Of a stretch of 64,000 nucleotides of DNA, positions 37,901 to 43,720 are shown piece after piece. Source of the DNA: Euborellia annulipes (taxonomy: Eukaryota; Arthropoda; Insecta; Dermaptera; Anisolabididae); the NCBI GenBank assembly GCA_023213315.1, contig JAKCPI010002885.1, positions 62,001 to 126,000 on the forward strand. The letters run 5' to 3'. Positions within the stretch are counted from its first letter, which is position 1. Each line of letters opens with the position of its first letter. Under the pieces are notes generated by a model. That model saw only the letters and a list, made by a program, of their open reading frames with translations. It did not search any database and was not told where the DNA came from. A program made the position numbers and the translations under genes.

Positions 37901-40900
37901 CCCCTGCCAATACGACCAAACATATTCCTAAGTTGAACGGTTGCCTAACGTCTTGTTTTCAAGGCGCCCAATTCAAATTTCCAGTTTCTTTAGAAAGTGT
38001 CAGTATATCATATATTGATCGCTCTTTGGGAAATCTTTTGAAAACATAATTACTATTTATTAACTTTACTTTCTGAAAAAATAAATATTTATATTTCATG
38101 AATATATTTTAAATAAATAAATTGTAATCTTATAAATAGTATTGAATCTAAAGCCCGGTAGTTAGGCAGCCCGAACGGCAGCTTGTAATACTTTTTTCAA
38201 AGCATACAATAGGCCATTTTTACTTTTTAACAAAAGAATAACCTGTTGAGAAAGGTAGATTTATATCTGGATAAATTTATTGAGAAAACAGGATGAATAA
38301 AGAAGAGCAGCTAGTATTTGTTTCATTTATTTAAGGCCCATTAAGCTGACGTTTCGGTCTCGGTCGAGACCATCCTCAGAGCTTATGGGCTGTCAATATG
38401 AGATAAATTGTAAAAAACTCAATTATATAATTCATAACCTTTAAGTTATAACAAAGTATATAAATACTGTAGATATAAATCAATATACATAGGTTTGTAC
38501 AATTGAGTGTATCCTCGACCGAGACCGAAACGTCAGCTTAATGGGCCTTAAATAAATGAAACAAATACTAGCTGCTCTTCTTTATTCATCCTGTTTTCTC
38601 AAAAGAATAACCATAAAAATTTATTTTTTTAATATAAATTTCAAATATCGAAATAAAAATAATCTCAATGTTTTAATCAGAAAAAAAACTTTAGTGAAGC
38701 GTGTGCCATTTGGGCTGCCTAACTACCAGGTTTTAGTCTCCATACTATTGCAATAGATCGTGCATTTAGAACATTTATTTATTTTTTTTAAGGTATTTTT
38801 AAGGACCATATTCCCTATTTATTTCAATCGATTAGTATTAAATTGAAATAAATTTTTCGCCTGGGACTCTGATCCAGCGATGTTCAAGGGCTTATTATTA
38901 AATAAACATTCTTTTTAATTAATTTATTTTTTTTCCCCTTAAAAAATAAAAATATTGTTTCAGGTGGATCCAAGGGTTTCTCGTTTTGTAATGCCGATAG
39001 GTGCGACCATCAACATGGATGGTACAGCACTTTACGAGGCAACTGCCGCAATTTTCATCTCACAAGTCAGAGGAATAGGACTGAGTCTTGGACAGCTTCT
39101 CGCCGTAAGGTAATTAAATTCCCTACTAAAGAAGAGAAGGAAAGCACCAGTTGTTATTTATTATTTATTTGCACTCTTCATTGAAAATGACCTCATTTTT
39201 ATTTCAAAGAGCCCACATTCATTCACAGATCAAATTAAGTCTTATTTATCTTAAATTATCATCTGTGTATAGTAGTACTAGTTAAATTTTAACTAACTCT
39301 CTTTAAATGGAATGAGTTTTGTTTGTTCTATAAATGTTAATTATTATTTTTATAGCTCTACTGTTATGTTCCGAGAGTTTATGCTGAATAAAATAAACAA
39401 TCCCAGTTTTTTTTTCTTTTTGATCTCAATATTTTATTTGATCTTTTTTTTTTGTTTGTAACTAAGGCAGTGGTCAATCCTAAATTTCCCCTGGGATGGG
39501 GGGGGGGTTGATTTTTTTAAGTGACTCTAAGTAGGATCCTTTGGGAGTTTACTGGTTTATAATATATAATAATTAATTAATAAAAAACTTTTATTTAACT
39601 TTTAATCGTCGACGTTTCGGCTCGCAAATTACGACCTTCCTTAATTAATCTTGTATTCTAACAATTAATCGTCCTGAGGAAGGTCGTGATTTGCGACCGA
39701 AACGTCGACGGTTAAAAAATAAATAAAAGTTAATTCCTTGGCTGCAAAGTCTCCTATACCCAATTCTATACTTTATCTTACTAAGATACTCCGTATCTTA
39801 ATTTTTATTATTATTGCTCTGTAAAATAACCAAATATGCACAATTTGGGGAAAACGCGAGATATGATTGTGGTTAAAATTGGGTAAAATTGCACCCCCTC
39901 GAGTCGAACCAGGACCTTCAGGCTTTCGAGGCGGGTGGACTACCCTTATCCTAGGGTGCCGGCCCGATAAGCACAACATCTACATTATACTAATGAAATT
40001 AAAATTTCATTGACTATAGAAAGATCTTAAATAAGTTCTATATATAATATGACATTTAAATAAAATTATTAACGGAAGAACCAGATGTGTGCTAATAAAT
40101 AGAGCGAATGATGTTGAAATATTATTTTGCCATTTCAAATTAATTTTCTGGTATTTTTTTTTTTTTTATTTCTATTAAAGAATAGCCGAGCTGGCTACGT
40201 GGACTATTTATAAAGTGTAGGCTAGTGAAATCTATTTATGTTCTTCCCACCCACCGATAAGATAACATATTATTAACATTTATTAAACATCCATTTGTAT
40301 TTTAGACATAATATTTTGCAATTATGATTTTTTAAACATTTTTATTTTGATTGCAACTTGTGCGATCTCTCAGAGCCCCAGGCGTGTTTCGACATTATTT
40401 TGTCTATCAATAAACTTAGCTCAGGGGCCCACATCTTGTGGGTACGTGGATGGCGACCACGAGCTGCCCTAGCTGGGACTGGCATTACTTCTGTTCTTTG
40501 CATGTCAGTCTCTTCTCTTCTATAATTTCAACAGACCGTGCGAAGAGCCGGCTTGTTATTTCTTTCCCGGTCTCAAAAACCCATGATCCGCCGACCCCGC
40601 ACCGCGGAATTAAGGCGAAGAAAGAATAAGAAGAAGATTGTCTATCAATAAAATCATTATTATTAAGTATTAAAATTAATTAAAAAAAAAAGAATTCAAC
40701 AGTTCTTCATTTATTTATATAAAAAATATAACTCGATTCGATTTTATTAGCGTTTCGGCTCTTTTCATCTTCAGGTCTGCAAAGTCTCAAACAATTTTTA
40801 GATCTGCTTAAAATTATTTATATTTGATCTATCTTTATGATTAGCTCAGGGGCCCACATCTTGTGGGTACGTGGATGGCGACCACGAGCTGCCCTAGCTG

Positions 40901-43720
40901 GGACTGGCAGTACTTCTGTTCTTTGCAAGCCAGTCTCTTGCCTTCTATATTTTAAACATGCGTCAGACCGTGCGACGGGTCGGCCTGTTCTATTCCTCCT
41001 GGTCGCAAAAGCCCATCAATGAACCGCCTACCCCGAGATTAAGACGAAGAAAGAAGAACTAAATATTTACTATATATATAATACTAAATTCGAGGGTCAA
41101 GTGGAAAGCACACCGTTTCCTCGGATAGGAGATTCCGGGTTCGATTCGACTTTTGGCCGACCATCAGTATATCTCACATATCACATCACAAATCTCACAT
41201 CTAGTTAAATAAAAATTATTTGCATACTTTTTCTATTACTAAACTTCCCATAAATTATTTCTTAAATTTTGAATATATAATTTAAAATAATTTTCAGTGT
41301 GACTGCGACAGCCGCTTCAATCGGTGCTGCTGGAATTCCACAGGCTGGATTGGTGACCATGGTCATGGTTCTGGACACTGTGGGTCTTCCAGCTGAAGAT
41401 GTCACCCTCATTATCGCCGTCGATTGGCTTTTGTAAGTTTATGAAAAAAAATATTATAATTAGTACACAAAATACAAAAGTAAAAATCCAGTAATTTGGG
41501 TTGACTAATTTACAGATAAGAATAATAATATAGGAAGATCACATTTTTATTTAATTAAAGTTGTTTATCTCTAAGTGAATTATCTTAATTAATTTTTGAT
41601 AGCGCTTTTTTAAACCAACAAGTTAATGCCATTAAAAATACAACCTAAGAACATATGTATGTTTTCATTCAAACATTTTGCATAGTAATAAAAATATTAG
41701 CTCAGCGATGTAATTATACTCAGAAAAAAAATAATTGTAAATTCAAAATAAATATCACCTAGCTTTGATTTAGAAAACGGGAAAGTTTTTTTAAACCTAT
41801 TATGGTGCATTATCGTGGTGGAAAAATCACGAGTTATCCTCCCACAATTTTGGTCTCTTTTTGCGTATGGACTCACACAAACGACGCATAACACTCAAAT
41901 AATATTCCTTATTAACAGTGAGGCCAGGCGGAAAGAATTCATGATGCACTAAACCACGATAATCGAAGAAAACTGTCAACATCACCTTGATTTTTGAGTG
42001 ACTTTGGCGTGGTTTTTTCTGTCTCGACTCACCTTTGGCACGATATTCGCTCGATTGAGCGGTTGTTTCCGGGTCGTATCCGTAAATTCATGTCTCATCT
42101 CCTGTAATAATGCGTTTCATCACGTCCTGATAGTCAGAAATCATTTTCTTGCACACATTAACACGACGCTCTTTTTCGAAGAAAAAGAAATGCAGTGATT
42201 TTGGTACCAAACAAGATGAGACGCGTCTGAGGCCCAACTGGTCTTCCAAAATCAAATCAAATGATATTTTGGTCATGTCTACAAGGTCTCTAATTGTAAG
42301 ACGACGATTTTTCAGCACTAAATTTTGAATTTCCTTGACGTGATTCACATCAGTAGACGTCGAAGGGTGACCAGAACGTTCATCGTCATTAACGTCGTTC
42401 TCTCCCTTCTTTGAATAATTTATACCAATCAAAAACGCTGGCACGGGACATGGTATTCACACCAAAGGCCTTCTGCAACATTTCCAACTTCTCGGTTGCC
42501 GAAAAACCATTTTTCAAGCAAAATTTTATTCAACTTCTTTGAAGAATTTTTTCACATGCCGAATGAAATTTTCGAGTCTTACAAAAACAAGCGTAACCCA
42601 AATACTAGTGACGCTATGGTCTCAAAATTTGACAGGAATGTCAGTTCGGGTCCTACCAAGCTAAGAAAAAAAATTTGGTTCCTTACTTTTAATTTAAATT
42701 AAAAAGTCTTACTACTTTTTGATCACAGTAGTATCTTAATTAATTTTAATTTTTAATAATTTTAATAAAAAATGCCTTTATTTTATACTTCACAAAACTT
42801 TCCTTATACCTCAGATTTTATGTGAAAAACTCATTTTTTTAACGATAATTTGCTATCGGTCGGATAAGTTTCCTAGTTGACTAGAAGCAATCGGCTCTTA
42901 CGGTATTGCTCGTTTTAATATTTTCTGACTCACTTAGAATTTGCCAAACCACATCCTAATTCGATGAATAGTTCCCAGGGATATAACAAACAAAAAATTC
43001 ACACGCACATGATCTAAATACATAATACTACTCGGAATTGAAGCCACAGTCGAAACCGGAGCCAGCTCTCCATTAGTATGCTTTCGTTTCATTCGACCCC
43101 TGCTCCTTTCAAGATGCTTCTACTTATTTAATTTAGTGATTTTATTGCAGTGAATGTCCGCATAATACACATCTCCATCTGACATACAATAAAATCATTT
43201 TGAATAGACTTTCATTTTATTTCAACTGCATAATGATGGTAAATTCAGCACGAGGTCAACAAGTATCAATGAATTTACAGGATAATTCATTTTAATGTTT
43301 TATTTTCCATTTTTATTTTGCAATATATCTTATAATTTTATTTAACTTAGAACATTCATAAAATTTAGCATATTATTTTTATAAAAAACAAAATTATGAT
43401 ATTATTATAAAATATATTGTATATTAGTGGCGGTCCCAGGATAGGTTAGTCATTTGGGTTGCCAAGCAAGTTCGAACTAATTTATCCATCTCCATATTAA
43501 CTCGAGCCTTTTTTTTTTAACTCGTGAGTGAAAATTTATATCTTGATTTCCATATTTTTACTATATATTATTCTATTTCAGAGACCGATTCCGAACGACA
43601 ATCAACGTTTTGGGTGATTCTCTTGGGGCCGGAATTGTGAATCATCTGAGTAAAAAGGAATTAGCGAAATTAACAGCGAAGGCTCAAGCTCTAGAAGCAG
43701 AGGACATTACAGCCATGTGA
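5660..43720 (+). CDS. Eaat: Excitatory amino acid transporter (SLC1/EAAT family), whole gene, 10 exons
   Basis: Sodium-coupled glutamate/aspartate symporter of the plasma membrane; in insects these clear synaptic glutamate, mostly in glia. Coding joins are 5660-5691 (proposed), 20854-21094, 21254-21507, 24021-24063, 24843-24885, 26001-26193, 36832-37114, 38964-39109, 41298-41432 and 43582-43720. All junctions are GT-AG and keep frame, giving about 502 residues, or 478 from the internal ATG at 20894. Family signatures seen: [20 protein letters not shown] near residues 86-105, RNMFPPN in exon 3, the HP1 loop at 343-352, NMDG at 380-383, the HP2 segment [13 protein letters not shown] at 417-429, and DRFRT at 458-462. 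R461 aligns with the arginine (EAAT3 R447) that binds the side-chain carboxylate, which argues for an acidic amino acid carrier rather than an ASCT. One extracellular sequon (NLT, residue 207) lies in the TM4 loop. Length matches insect EAATs. Introns are large and full of repeats. The family call is certain; the Eaat1 versus Eaat2 subtype is not. Confidence 0.93.
5957..6413. mobile_element. hAT-type MITE (CAGTGGCGGATTA ends)
   Basis: Ends CAGTGGCGGATTA and TAATTCGGCACTG. The flanks GTTGAAGA and GGTGAGGA agree at six of eight positions. A foldback pair (6195-6317) with a CGAAACGTCGG loop is nested inside. Confidence 0.75.
6195..6317. repeat. Foldback nested in hAT MITE
   Basis: The arms start and end with TTAGAAGAGGACGCCAGCCT and its near complement; the loop holds CATCGAAACGTCGGCG, a half core of the hammerhead-like type. 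Confidence 0.55.
6414..7940. other. AT-rich intronic DNA
   Basis: 6780-6965 is a decayed copy of the foldback at 28940-29185 (shared AATAACCTAGT and ACACTTGATAC words). Nothing else recognisable, and no conserved ORF. Confidence 0.4.
7955..8060 (+). mobile_element. tRNA-headed SINE fragment
   Basis: tRNA-like head GGCGCCCTAGAATAAGGGTA with B box GGTTCGACTCC, then GGGCGCAATTTTGCCC. A second copy in opposite orientation is at 39880-39975. The two differ at many sites and cannot fold as a standard tRNA, so these are SINE heads rather than tRNA genes. Confidence 0.65.
8228..8400. repeat. Dispersed repeat (inverted copy at 53290-53500)
   Basis: Shares GTCTGTCTCTC, GGGCAACTTCC-like, AACTTTTTG and GAAGTTACGATTTCTTCC words with 53290-53500 on the other strand. 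No coding signature. Confidence 0.5.
8773..8922. mobile_element. Foldback element
   Basis: Arms GGGTTGCAATCGCAGTGATT and complement enclose a short loop with ACTGAAACGTCAGCCC, a decayed half of the hammerhead-like core. Confidence 0.6.
9120..9310 (+). mobile_element. SINE-A copy, 5'-truncated
   Basis: Begins in the CTGCCCGAGCTGGGACAG block, so the head is missing; ends GAAGAAG. A run of about 18 G replaces the usual GCATCGCGGGAATAAGG. Confidence 0.8.
9329..9563 (+). mobile_element. SINE-A copy, full length
   Basis: GCTCAGGGG head through GAGAAGAAGG tail. TGCATTGTAT occurs on both sides, consistent with a target duplication. It directly follows the truncated copy. Confidence 0.85.
9610..10300 (+). 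repeat. Rep-1 copy interrupted by a hAT MITE
   Basis: Rep-1 words run to 9985, stop at the MITE (9993-10252) and resume with GTGTGCTGTGCGACTAGTCA, the Rep-1 end. Confidence 0.65.
9993..10252. mobile_element. hAT-type MITE, CAGGGGCGTATATA family, perfect 8-bp target duplication
   Basis: Inverted ends CAGGGGCGTATATA / TATATACGCCCCTG; GTGTGATG at 9985-9992 and 10253-10260. Contains long G and C runs. Copies also at 28611, 45361 (partial) and 59614. Confidence 0.9.
10310..11785. other. AT-rich intronic DNA
   Basis: An imperfect hairpin lies at 11163-11235 (GCCGAATTAACGAAATTGCC against CCTATTTCGTGAATTCGGC). No gene or known element recognised. Confidence 0.35.
11791..12010 (+). mobile_element. 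SINE-A copy, 3' part deleted
   Basis: Full GCTCAGGGGCCC head; the segment normally reading CGCATCGCGGGAATAAGG is shortened to CGGGATAAGG. Confidence 0.82.
12449..12560. mobile_element. hAT-like left end fragment
   Basis: CGGTGTTTCCCAACGTGGGG resembles the left ends of the hAT MITEs here. No matching right end or duplication found. Confidence 0.35.
12660..13230 (+). repeat. Rep-1 copy
   Basis: TATATATCGAGAGAAAGCAT end to CTGGTGCGACCAGTCACATC end, with GGTTGCCATGGTAAC inside. It faces an inverted copy beginning about 60 bp further on. Confidence 0.75.
13290..13935 (-). repeat. Rep-1 copy, inverted to its neighbour
   Basis: Begins AAAATCTGGTGTGCTTGTCG and ends in TATATATAGATAAGAGAAAG. With 12660-13230 it makes a tail-to-tail pair able to form a long imperfect hairpin. 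Confidence 0.75.
14205..14370 (+). mobile_element. tRNA-headed SINE (GGCTCGCTGGTGTAGTGGG type)
   Basis: A box-like GCTGGTGTAGTGGG head, GTACAAATTCT near the B-box position, then a shared tail ending CTCAAGCAGGCACTGGATTA. Inverted copy at 14776-14936; fragment at 53230-53265. Confidence 0.6.
14398..15332. mobile_element. Large foldback with SINE-like centre
   Basis: Arms 14398-14772 and 14937-15332 are inverted copies over about 380 bp (ATTCCTATCGGGATCCCCGT against its complement at 15310-15330). The centre, 14776-14936, is an inverted copy of the SINE at 14205-14370. A third arm copy is at 62590-63200. Confidence 0.7.
15340..15425 (+). mobile_element. SINE fragment with B box
   Basis: GTGGTTCGACTCCCGGCGAC followed by ACACCC and TTTTTCGGGTA; the same 3' block recurs near 57655-57695 (GACCCGGCGACACACCC, TTTTTTCGGGTAC). 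Confidence 0.5.
15430..17080. other. AT-rich intronic DNA
   Basis: Long T and A tracts with no recognised element; 16855-16990 is slightly more complex but matches nothing in the window. Confidence 0.35.
17088..17346. repeat. G/C-run MITE-like element with a Rep-1 end inside
   Basis: AAGGGCGGATGTGGGGG at one side and GGTCCGCCCTTTC at the other form short inverted ends; GTGCTGTGGGACCAGTCACA inside is a Rep-1 terminus. Confidence 0.45.
17350..18430. other. AT-rich intronic DNA
   Basis: 17600-17780 has the general build of a Rep-1 relative (GTGTGTGTGTGAAC, AGTAGTACTTTAC) but is too decayed to align. Nothing else seen. Confidence 0.3.
18440..18925 (-). repeat. Rep-1 copy, partial
   Basis: Shares CAGTAAAGTGTACTTCAAAC, GTTACCATGGCAACC and CAATTTGCGGGACCCAC with other copies; the hairpin end is missing. 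Confidence 0.65.
18930..19978. other. AT-rich intronic DNA
   Basis: No recognisable gene or repeat; a T tract of about 20 lies at 19407-19426. Confidence 0.3.
19981..20230 (+). mobile_element. SINE-A copy, full length
   Basis: GCTCAGGGGCCCACATCTTG head, CCGACCCCGCATCGCGGGAC block, AGAAGAAGAAGGAGAAG tail. Lies 0.6 kb upstream of transporter exon 2. Confidence 0.88.
20530..20760 (-). mobile_element. SINE fragment (second copy at 62793-63110)
   Basis: Shares TTTTTAGGC, CCACCT-AATTGGG and GAGACATCGGCAATGTT blocks with 62793-63060, where the tRNA-like head is preserved; the head is absent here. Confidence 0.5.
20854..21094 (+). CDS. Eaat: Transporter exon 2 (N-terminus, TM1)
   Basis: Acceptor TTTCAG ends at 20853 and donor GTAAGC starts at 21095. 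The frame is open from the first base, with an ATG at 20894 (MESQGDR) that is the safest start. It encodes a lysine-rich cytoplasmic stretch and then TM1 ([19 protein letters not shown]), ending in GEIFLQ. A small out-of-frame ATG at 20870 gives only a short ORF. Confidence 0.9.
21254..21507 (+). CDS. Eaat: Transporter exon 3 (TM2-TM3)
   Basis: Starts [15 protein letters not shown], the strongly conserved EAAT TM2 entry, and continues through TM3 ([19 protein letters not shown]) to the IHPGRG turn. Acceptor TTAATAG and donor AAG|GTAGGA; it ends in phase 2. Confidence 0.93.
21512..22960. other. Transporter intron 3, no recognised feature
   Basis: AT-rich, stop-rich sequence. No element matched elsewhere in the window before the MITE half at 23095. 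Confidence 0.35.
23095..23247. mobile_element. Half of a Tc1/mariner-type MITE
   Basis: Matches the right half of the intact MITE at 51484-51688: TTTCCATTAAAAAATATATA, AATAATCACAAACGCATGGG and the end CCCTTACTGTA. Confidence 0.65.
23291..23634. mobile_element. Foldback element with decayed hammerhead-like cores
   Basis: Arms AGTCAAATGTAGAGAAAG and complement. The left arm holds TGGACCATCGTCAGG (the inverse of CTGACGATGGTCC); the right arm holds GATGGTCC-TTTGT-GACCGAAACC. Confidence 0.65.
24021..24063 (+). CDS. Eaat: Transporter exon 4 (43-nt mini-exon)
   Basis: Encodes [15 protein letters not shown], the conserved segment after TM3. Acceptor TTTTTCAG, donor GTATTC. It begins by completing the AG|G arginine codon and ends in phase 0. 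Its identity rests on the RNMFPPNL motif. Confidence 0.92.
24475..24790 (+). repeat. Three degenerate ~125-bp tandem units in intron 4
   Basis: ACTAGTACTTTACTG followed by TACTTTTTTAGT and a T/A-rich stretch occurs three times; the word also occurs in Rep-1, suggesting local amplification of a Rep-1 piece just upstream of a 43-nt exon. Confidence 0.55.
24843..24885 (+). CDS. Eaat: Transporter exon 5 (43-nt mini-exon, TM4 loop)
   Basis: Encodes [14 protein letters not shown] plus one base. Acceptor TTTTTTTCAG, donor GTATCA. This is the variable extracellular loop region of the family, so the call depends on splice sites and exact phase fit (0 in, 1 out) with both neighbours. Confidence 0.8.
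25115..25430. mobile_element. Foldback-like element, decayed
   Basis: GCAAAAATCAAAGCCTTTGG at the left and AAAATCGGAGGCTTTATATT at the right are imperfect inverses. Inside are GGGCGTTTCGGGCGAAA and CCGGACGTTTCG, remnants of the core. Confidence 0.45.
25478..25605. repeat. Small foldback
   Basis: TAAAAACACAAGGTTATATG at the left against ACATATAAACTTGTATTTTT at the right; AT-rich loop. Confidence 0.5.
25719..25757 (+). other. G-rich run, potential G-quadruplex, intron 5
   Basis: Four or more runs of three to five G separated by one to six bases on the transcribed sense strand, 245 bp upstream of transporter exon 6. Confidence 0.45.
26001..26193 (+). CDS. Eaat: Transporter exon 6 (TM4c-TM5)
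   Basis: Encodes [20 protein letters not shown], with one N-glycosylation sequon, then TM4c ([19 protein letters not shown]) and the start of TM5 ([10 protein letters not shown]). Acceptor TTGTTTCAG, donor GTGGGT at 26194; the final W codon is split TG|G. Confidence 0.92.
26340..26650. pseudogene. Mariner transposase relic, internally rearranged
   Basis: The - strand at about 26385-26440 encodes [13 protein letters not shown], the mariner block with a catalytic aspartate. The + strand at 26571-26643 encodes [20 protein letters not shown] and VEK followed by a stop, a mariner C-terminus. The two halves face opposite ways, so an inversion or two insertions occurred. Not functional. Confidence 0.65.
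26940..27316. repeat. 27-bp minisatellite, about 14 units
   Basis: Unit AAAAAAGCAAACTCCTCGTT plus GTTCTTC, almost invariant (two single-base variants seen). Since 27 is divisible by three and the unit lacks stops in several frames, open frames arise on both strands. It lies in a transporter intron with no splice support, so it is not a gene, and with no spacers it is not a CRISPR array. Confidence 0.92.
27497..27675. mobile_element. Tc1/mariner-like MITE (GGCGCCGACTGTA end)
   Basis: Left CAACACCACAAGCCCCTGAG and right GGCTTGTGGCGCCGACTGTA are inverse; the same family appears at 51249-51430 and 51875-52050. Confidence 0.55.
28611..28897. mobile_element. hAT-type MITE, CAGGGGCGTATATA family
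   Basis: Ends CAGGGGCGTATATA and TATATACGACCCTG; flanks ATTCCGCA and GTTCCGTG differ only by transitions, as expected for an older duplication. Confidence 0.8.
28940..29185. mobile_element. Near-perfect foldback with short central ribozyme-like hairpin
   Basis: The arms meet at 29086-29090. The centre reads TTGATGA (29074-29080), stem GACAA/TTGTC, then GAAAT, enclosed by ATACGTAT/ATACGTAT: the same architecture as the CTGANGA/GAAAC foldbacks with a variant core. Decayed copy at 6780-6965. Confidence 0.75.
29190..30150. other. AT-rich intronic DNA
   Basis: No recognised gene; 29390-29410 has a short G-rich run. Confidence 0.3.
30157..30960 (-). repeat. Rep-1 copy
   Basis: From CTGGTGTGATTTAATACACA to the hairpin end TATATTTCATATATAGGTAAG, including CCAAAGGGGACC and CAATTTGCGGGACC. 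Colinear with 34082-35105. Confidence 0.75.
31040..31195 (-). mobile_element. Possible tRNA-like SINE fragment
   Basis: On the - strand, GGTTCAATTTCCGG resembles a B box and follows GGCGGTTTCAATCCACGT. Single copy here, so the assignment is weak. Confidence 0.25.
32005..33345. mobile_element. Long inverted-repeat element
   Basis: Arms 32005-32200 and 33080-33285 are inverse copies (AACCTTGTTCTCTACATCAG and its complement). GTTTGAGAAACACTG occurs at both 32316 and 33329, resembling hAT ends. The interior is AT-rich without a transposase. Confidence 0.6.
33350..34078. other. AT-rich DNA with one small hairpin
   Basis: ATAGACCACATTTTAT at about 33999 and its inverse at about 34064 flank an AT loop. 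Nothing else recognised. Confidence 0.4.
34082..35105 (-). repeat. Rep-1, longest copy (about 1.0 kb)
   Basis: Uninterrupted between TCGGTGTGACTACCAACTTT and the hairpin TATATATTAACATATATAGA plus GGTAAGAGAAAGT. Includes a CA-rich microsatellite (34905-34962). Serves as the reference for the other copies. Confidence 0.75.
35226..35455 (+). mobile_element. SINE-A copy
   Basis: Subtype with CTGCCCTAGCTAGGACTGGC and TACTTCTGTTCTTTGCATG, as in the copies at 3407, 40419, 40844 and 61407; ends GCGAAGAAAGAAGC. Confidence 0.87.
36115..36715. mobile_element. Foldback element split by another repeat
   Basis: TGGGATTACAAATAAAAGAC with TTTATTTGGCTTAAATCGAA at the left is inverse to TTCGATTT-like AAGCCAAAATAAATGTCTTT at 36680-36705. 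GCAGCCGAAACGTTTTAAT at 36607 is a half core. A repeat occupies 36195-36515. Confidence 0.6.
36195..36515. repeat. GGAACGAAGTTC-ended repeat (pair with 58205-58510)
   Basis: GGCAGGAACGAAGTTCCTCA at the left and GTAAAAGAACTTCGTTCC at the right; TCTGCCAATTCACC and CTGCGTAAAAGA are shared with the second copy. Both interiors are GC-richer than their surroundings. Confidence 0.6.
36832..37114 (+). CDS. Eaat: Transporter exon 7 (TM5-TM6 and HP1)
   Basis: Encodes [21 protein letters not shown]6 ([20 protein letters not shown]) and re-entrant loop HP1 with [10 protein letters not shown], ending CLEENNG. Acceptor TATTCCAG, donor GTGAGA. The HP1 motif differs from the usual SSSSATLP (see findings). 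Confidence 0.94.
37120..38130. other. AT-rich transporter intron 7
   Basis: 37650-37800 repeats TGACA words (GACAATTTGTCA, TTTGACATAATTGTCAATGA) in a small imperfect palindrome. No gene. Confidence 0.35.
38135..38749. mobile_element. TIR element carrying a nested foldback
   Basis: Ends AATAGTATTGAATCTAAAGC..GGCAGCCCG and the inverse near 38704-38749 share GGTAGTTAGGCAGCCC. AAAAGAATAACC flanks the nested foldback (38281-38601). Confidence 0.65.
38281..38601. mobile_element. Foldback element with the best stem I
   Basis: Arms TGAGAAAACAGGATGAATAA and inverse. On the - strand: stem I of about 11 bp (38380-38390 with 38336-38347), CTGAGGA, stem II GGTCTC/GAGACC closed by GACC, GAAAC, GTC. The right arm (38513-38545) keeps only the 3' half. 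Confidence 0.78.
38964..39109 (+). CDS. Eaat: Transporter exon 8 (TM7, NMDG motif)
   Basis: Encodes [20 protein letters not shown] and continues [19 protein letters not shown] in TM7 contributes sodium and substrate coordination in the family. Acceptor TTTCAG, donor AAG|GTAATT; it ends in phase 2. Confidence 0.95.
39575..39765. mobile_element. Foldback element, same family as 2041-2360
   Basis: + strand core at 39669-39711 with TCGTC, CTGAGGA, GGTCG/CGACC, GAAAC, GTC, GACG. The left arm (39607-39640) has lost the CTGAGGA half. Ends in CTCCTATACCCAATTC as in the first copy. Confidence 0.78.
39880..39975 (-). mobile_element. tRNA-headed SINE fragment
   Basis: On the - strand: GGCACCCTAGGATAAGGGTA head and GGTTCGACTCG B box. 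Partner of 7955-8060. Confidence 0.65.
40419..40636 (+). mobile_element. SINE-A copy with 15-bp target duplication
   Basis: TTGTCTATCAATAAA occurs at 40400-40414 and 40638-40652, bracketing the element and its AAGAAGAAGA tail. This is the hallmark of LINE-mediated retroposition. Confidence 0.92.
40735..40780 (-). repeat. Solo decayed hammerhead-like core
   Basis: The - strand reads CTGAAGATGAAAAGAGCC then GAAACGC; stem II is only partly complementary and no foldback partner was found. Confidence 0.4.
40844..41057 (+). mobile_element. SINE-A copy
   Basis: Full head and GTGCGACGGGTCGGCCTG block, shortened 3' region, GAAGAAAGAAGAA tail. Lies 200 bp after the previous copy. Confidence 0.87.
41090..41180 (+). 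mobile_element. tRNA-like SINE head
   Basis: GGGTCAAGTGGAAAGCACAC (A-box-like) and GGGTTCGATTC (B box) at tRNA-like spacing. No acceptor stem closes, so not a tRNA gene. Confidence 0.45.
41298..41432 (+). CDS. Eaat: Transporter exon 9 (HP2)
   Basis: Encodes [20 protein letters not shown] and runs to LIIAVDWL. This is HP2, the extracellular gate. Acceptor TTTTCAG, donor GTAAGT; it ends in phase 2. Confidence 0.95.
41700..42640 (-). pseudogene. Mariner-family transposase pseudogene
   Basis: Reading down the - strand: [14 protein letters not shown], (frameshift) [24 protein letters not shown] block, [10 protein letters not shown] with the first catalytic aspartate, [59 protein letters not shown] with the second aspartate. 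Two tryptophan codons have become stops, there are frameshifts, and the C-terminal part is missing. It sits in the last transporter intron, antisense to the gene. Dead element. Confidence 0.88.
42650..43420. other. Unassigned intronic DNA
   Basis: No gene or repeat recognised. 43428-43500 starts TTAGTGGCGGTCCCAGGATA, which resembles a truncated hAT MITE end. Confidence 0.3.
43582..43720 (+). CDS. Eaat: Transporter exon 10 (TM8 and C-terminus, stop TGA)
   Basis: Encodes [20 protein letters not shown] and then a short charged cytoplasmic tail ending DITAM and TGA at 43718-43720. D458 and R461 of DRFR are the substrate amino- and carboxylate-binding positions. The tail lacks any recognised PDZ ligand. 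Confidence 0.95.

Noticed and set aside
41700..42640. Functional mariner transposase
   Set aside because: Frameshifts, two in-frame stops at former tryptophans and no C-terminal part: a pseudogene.
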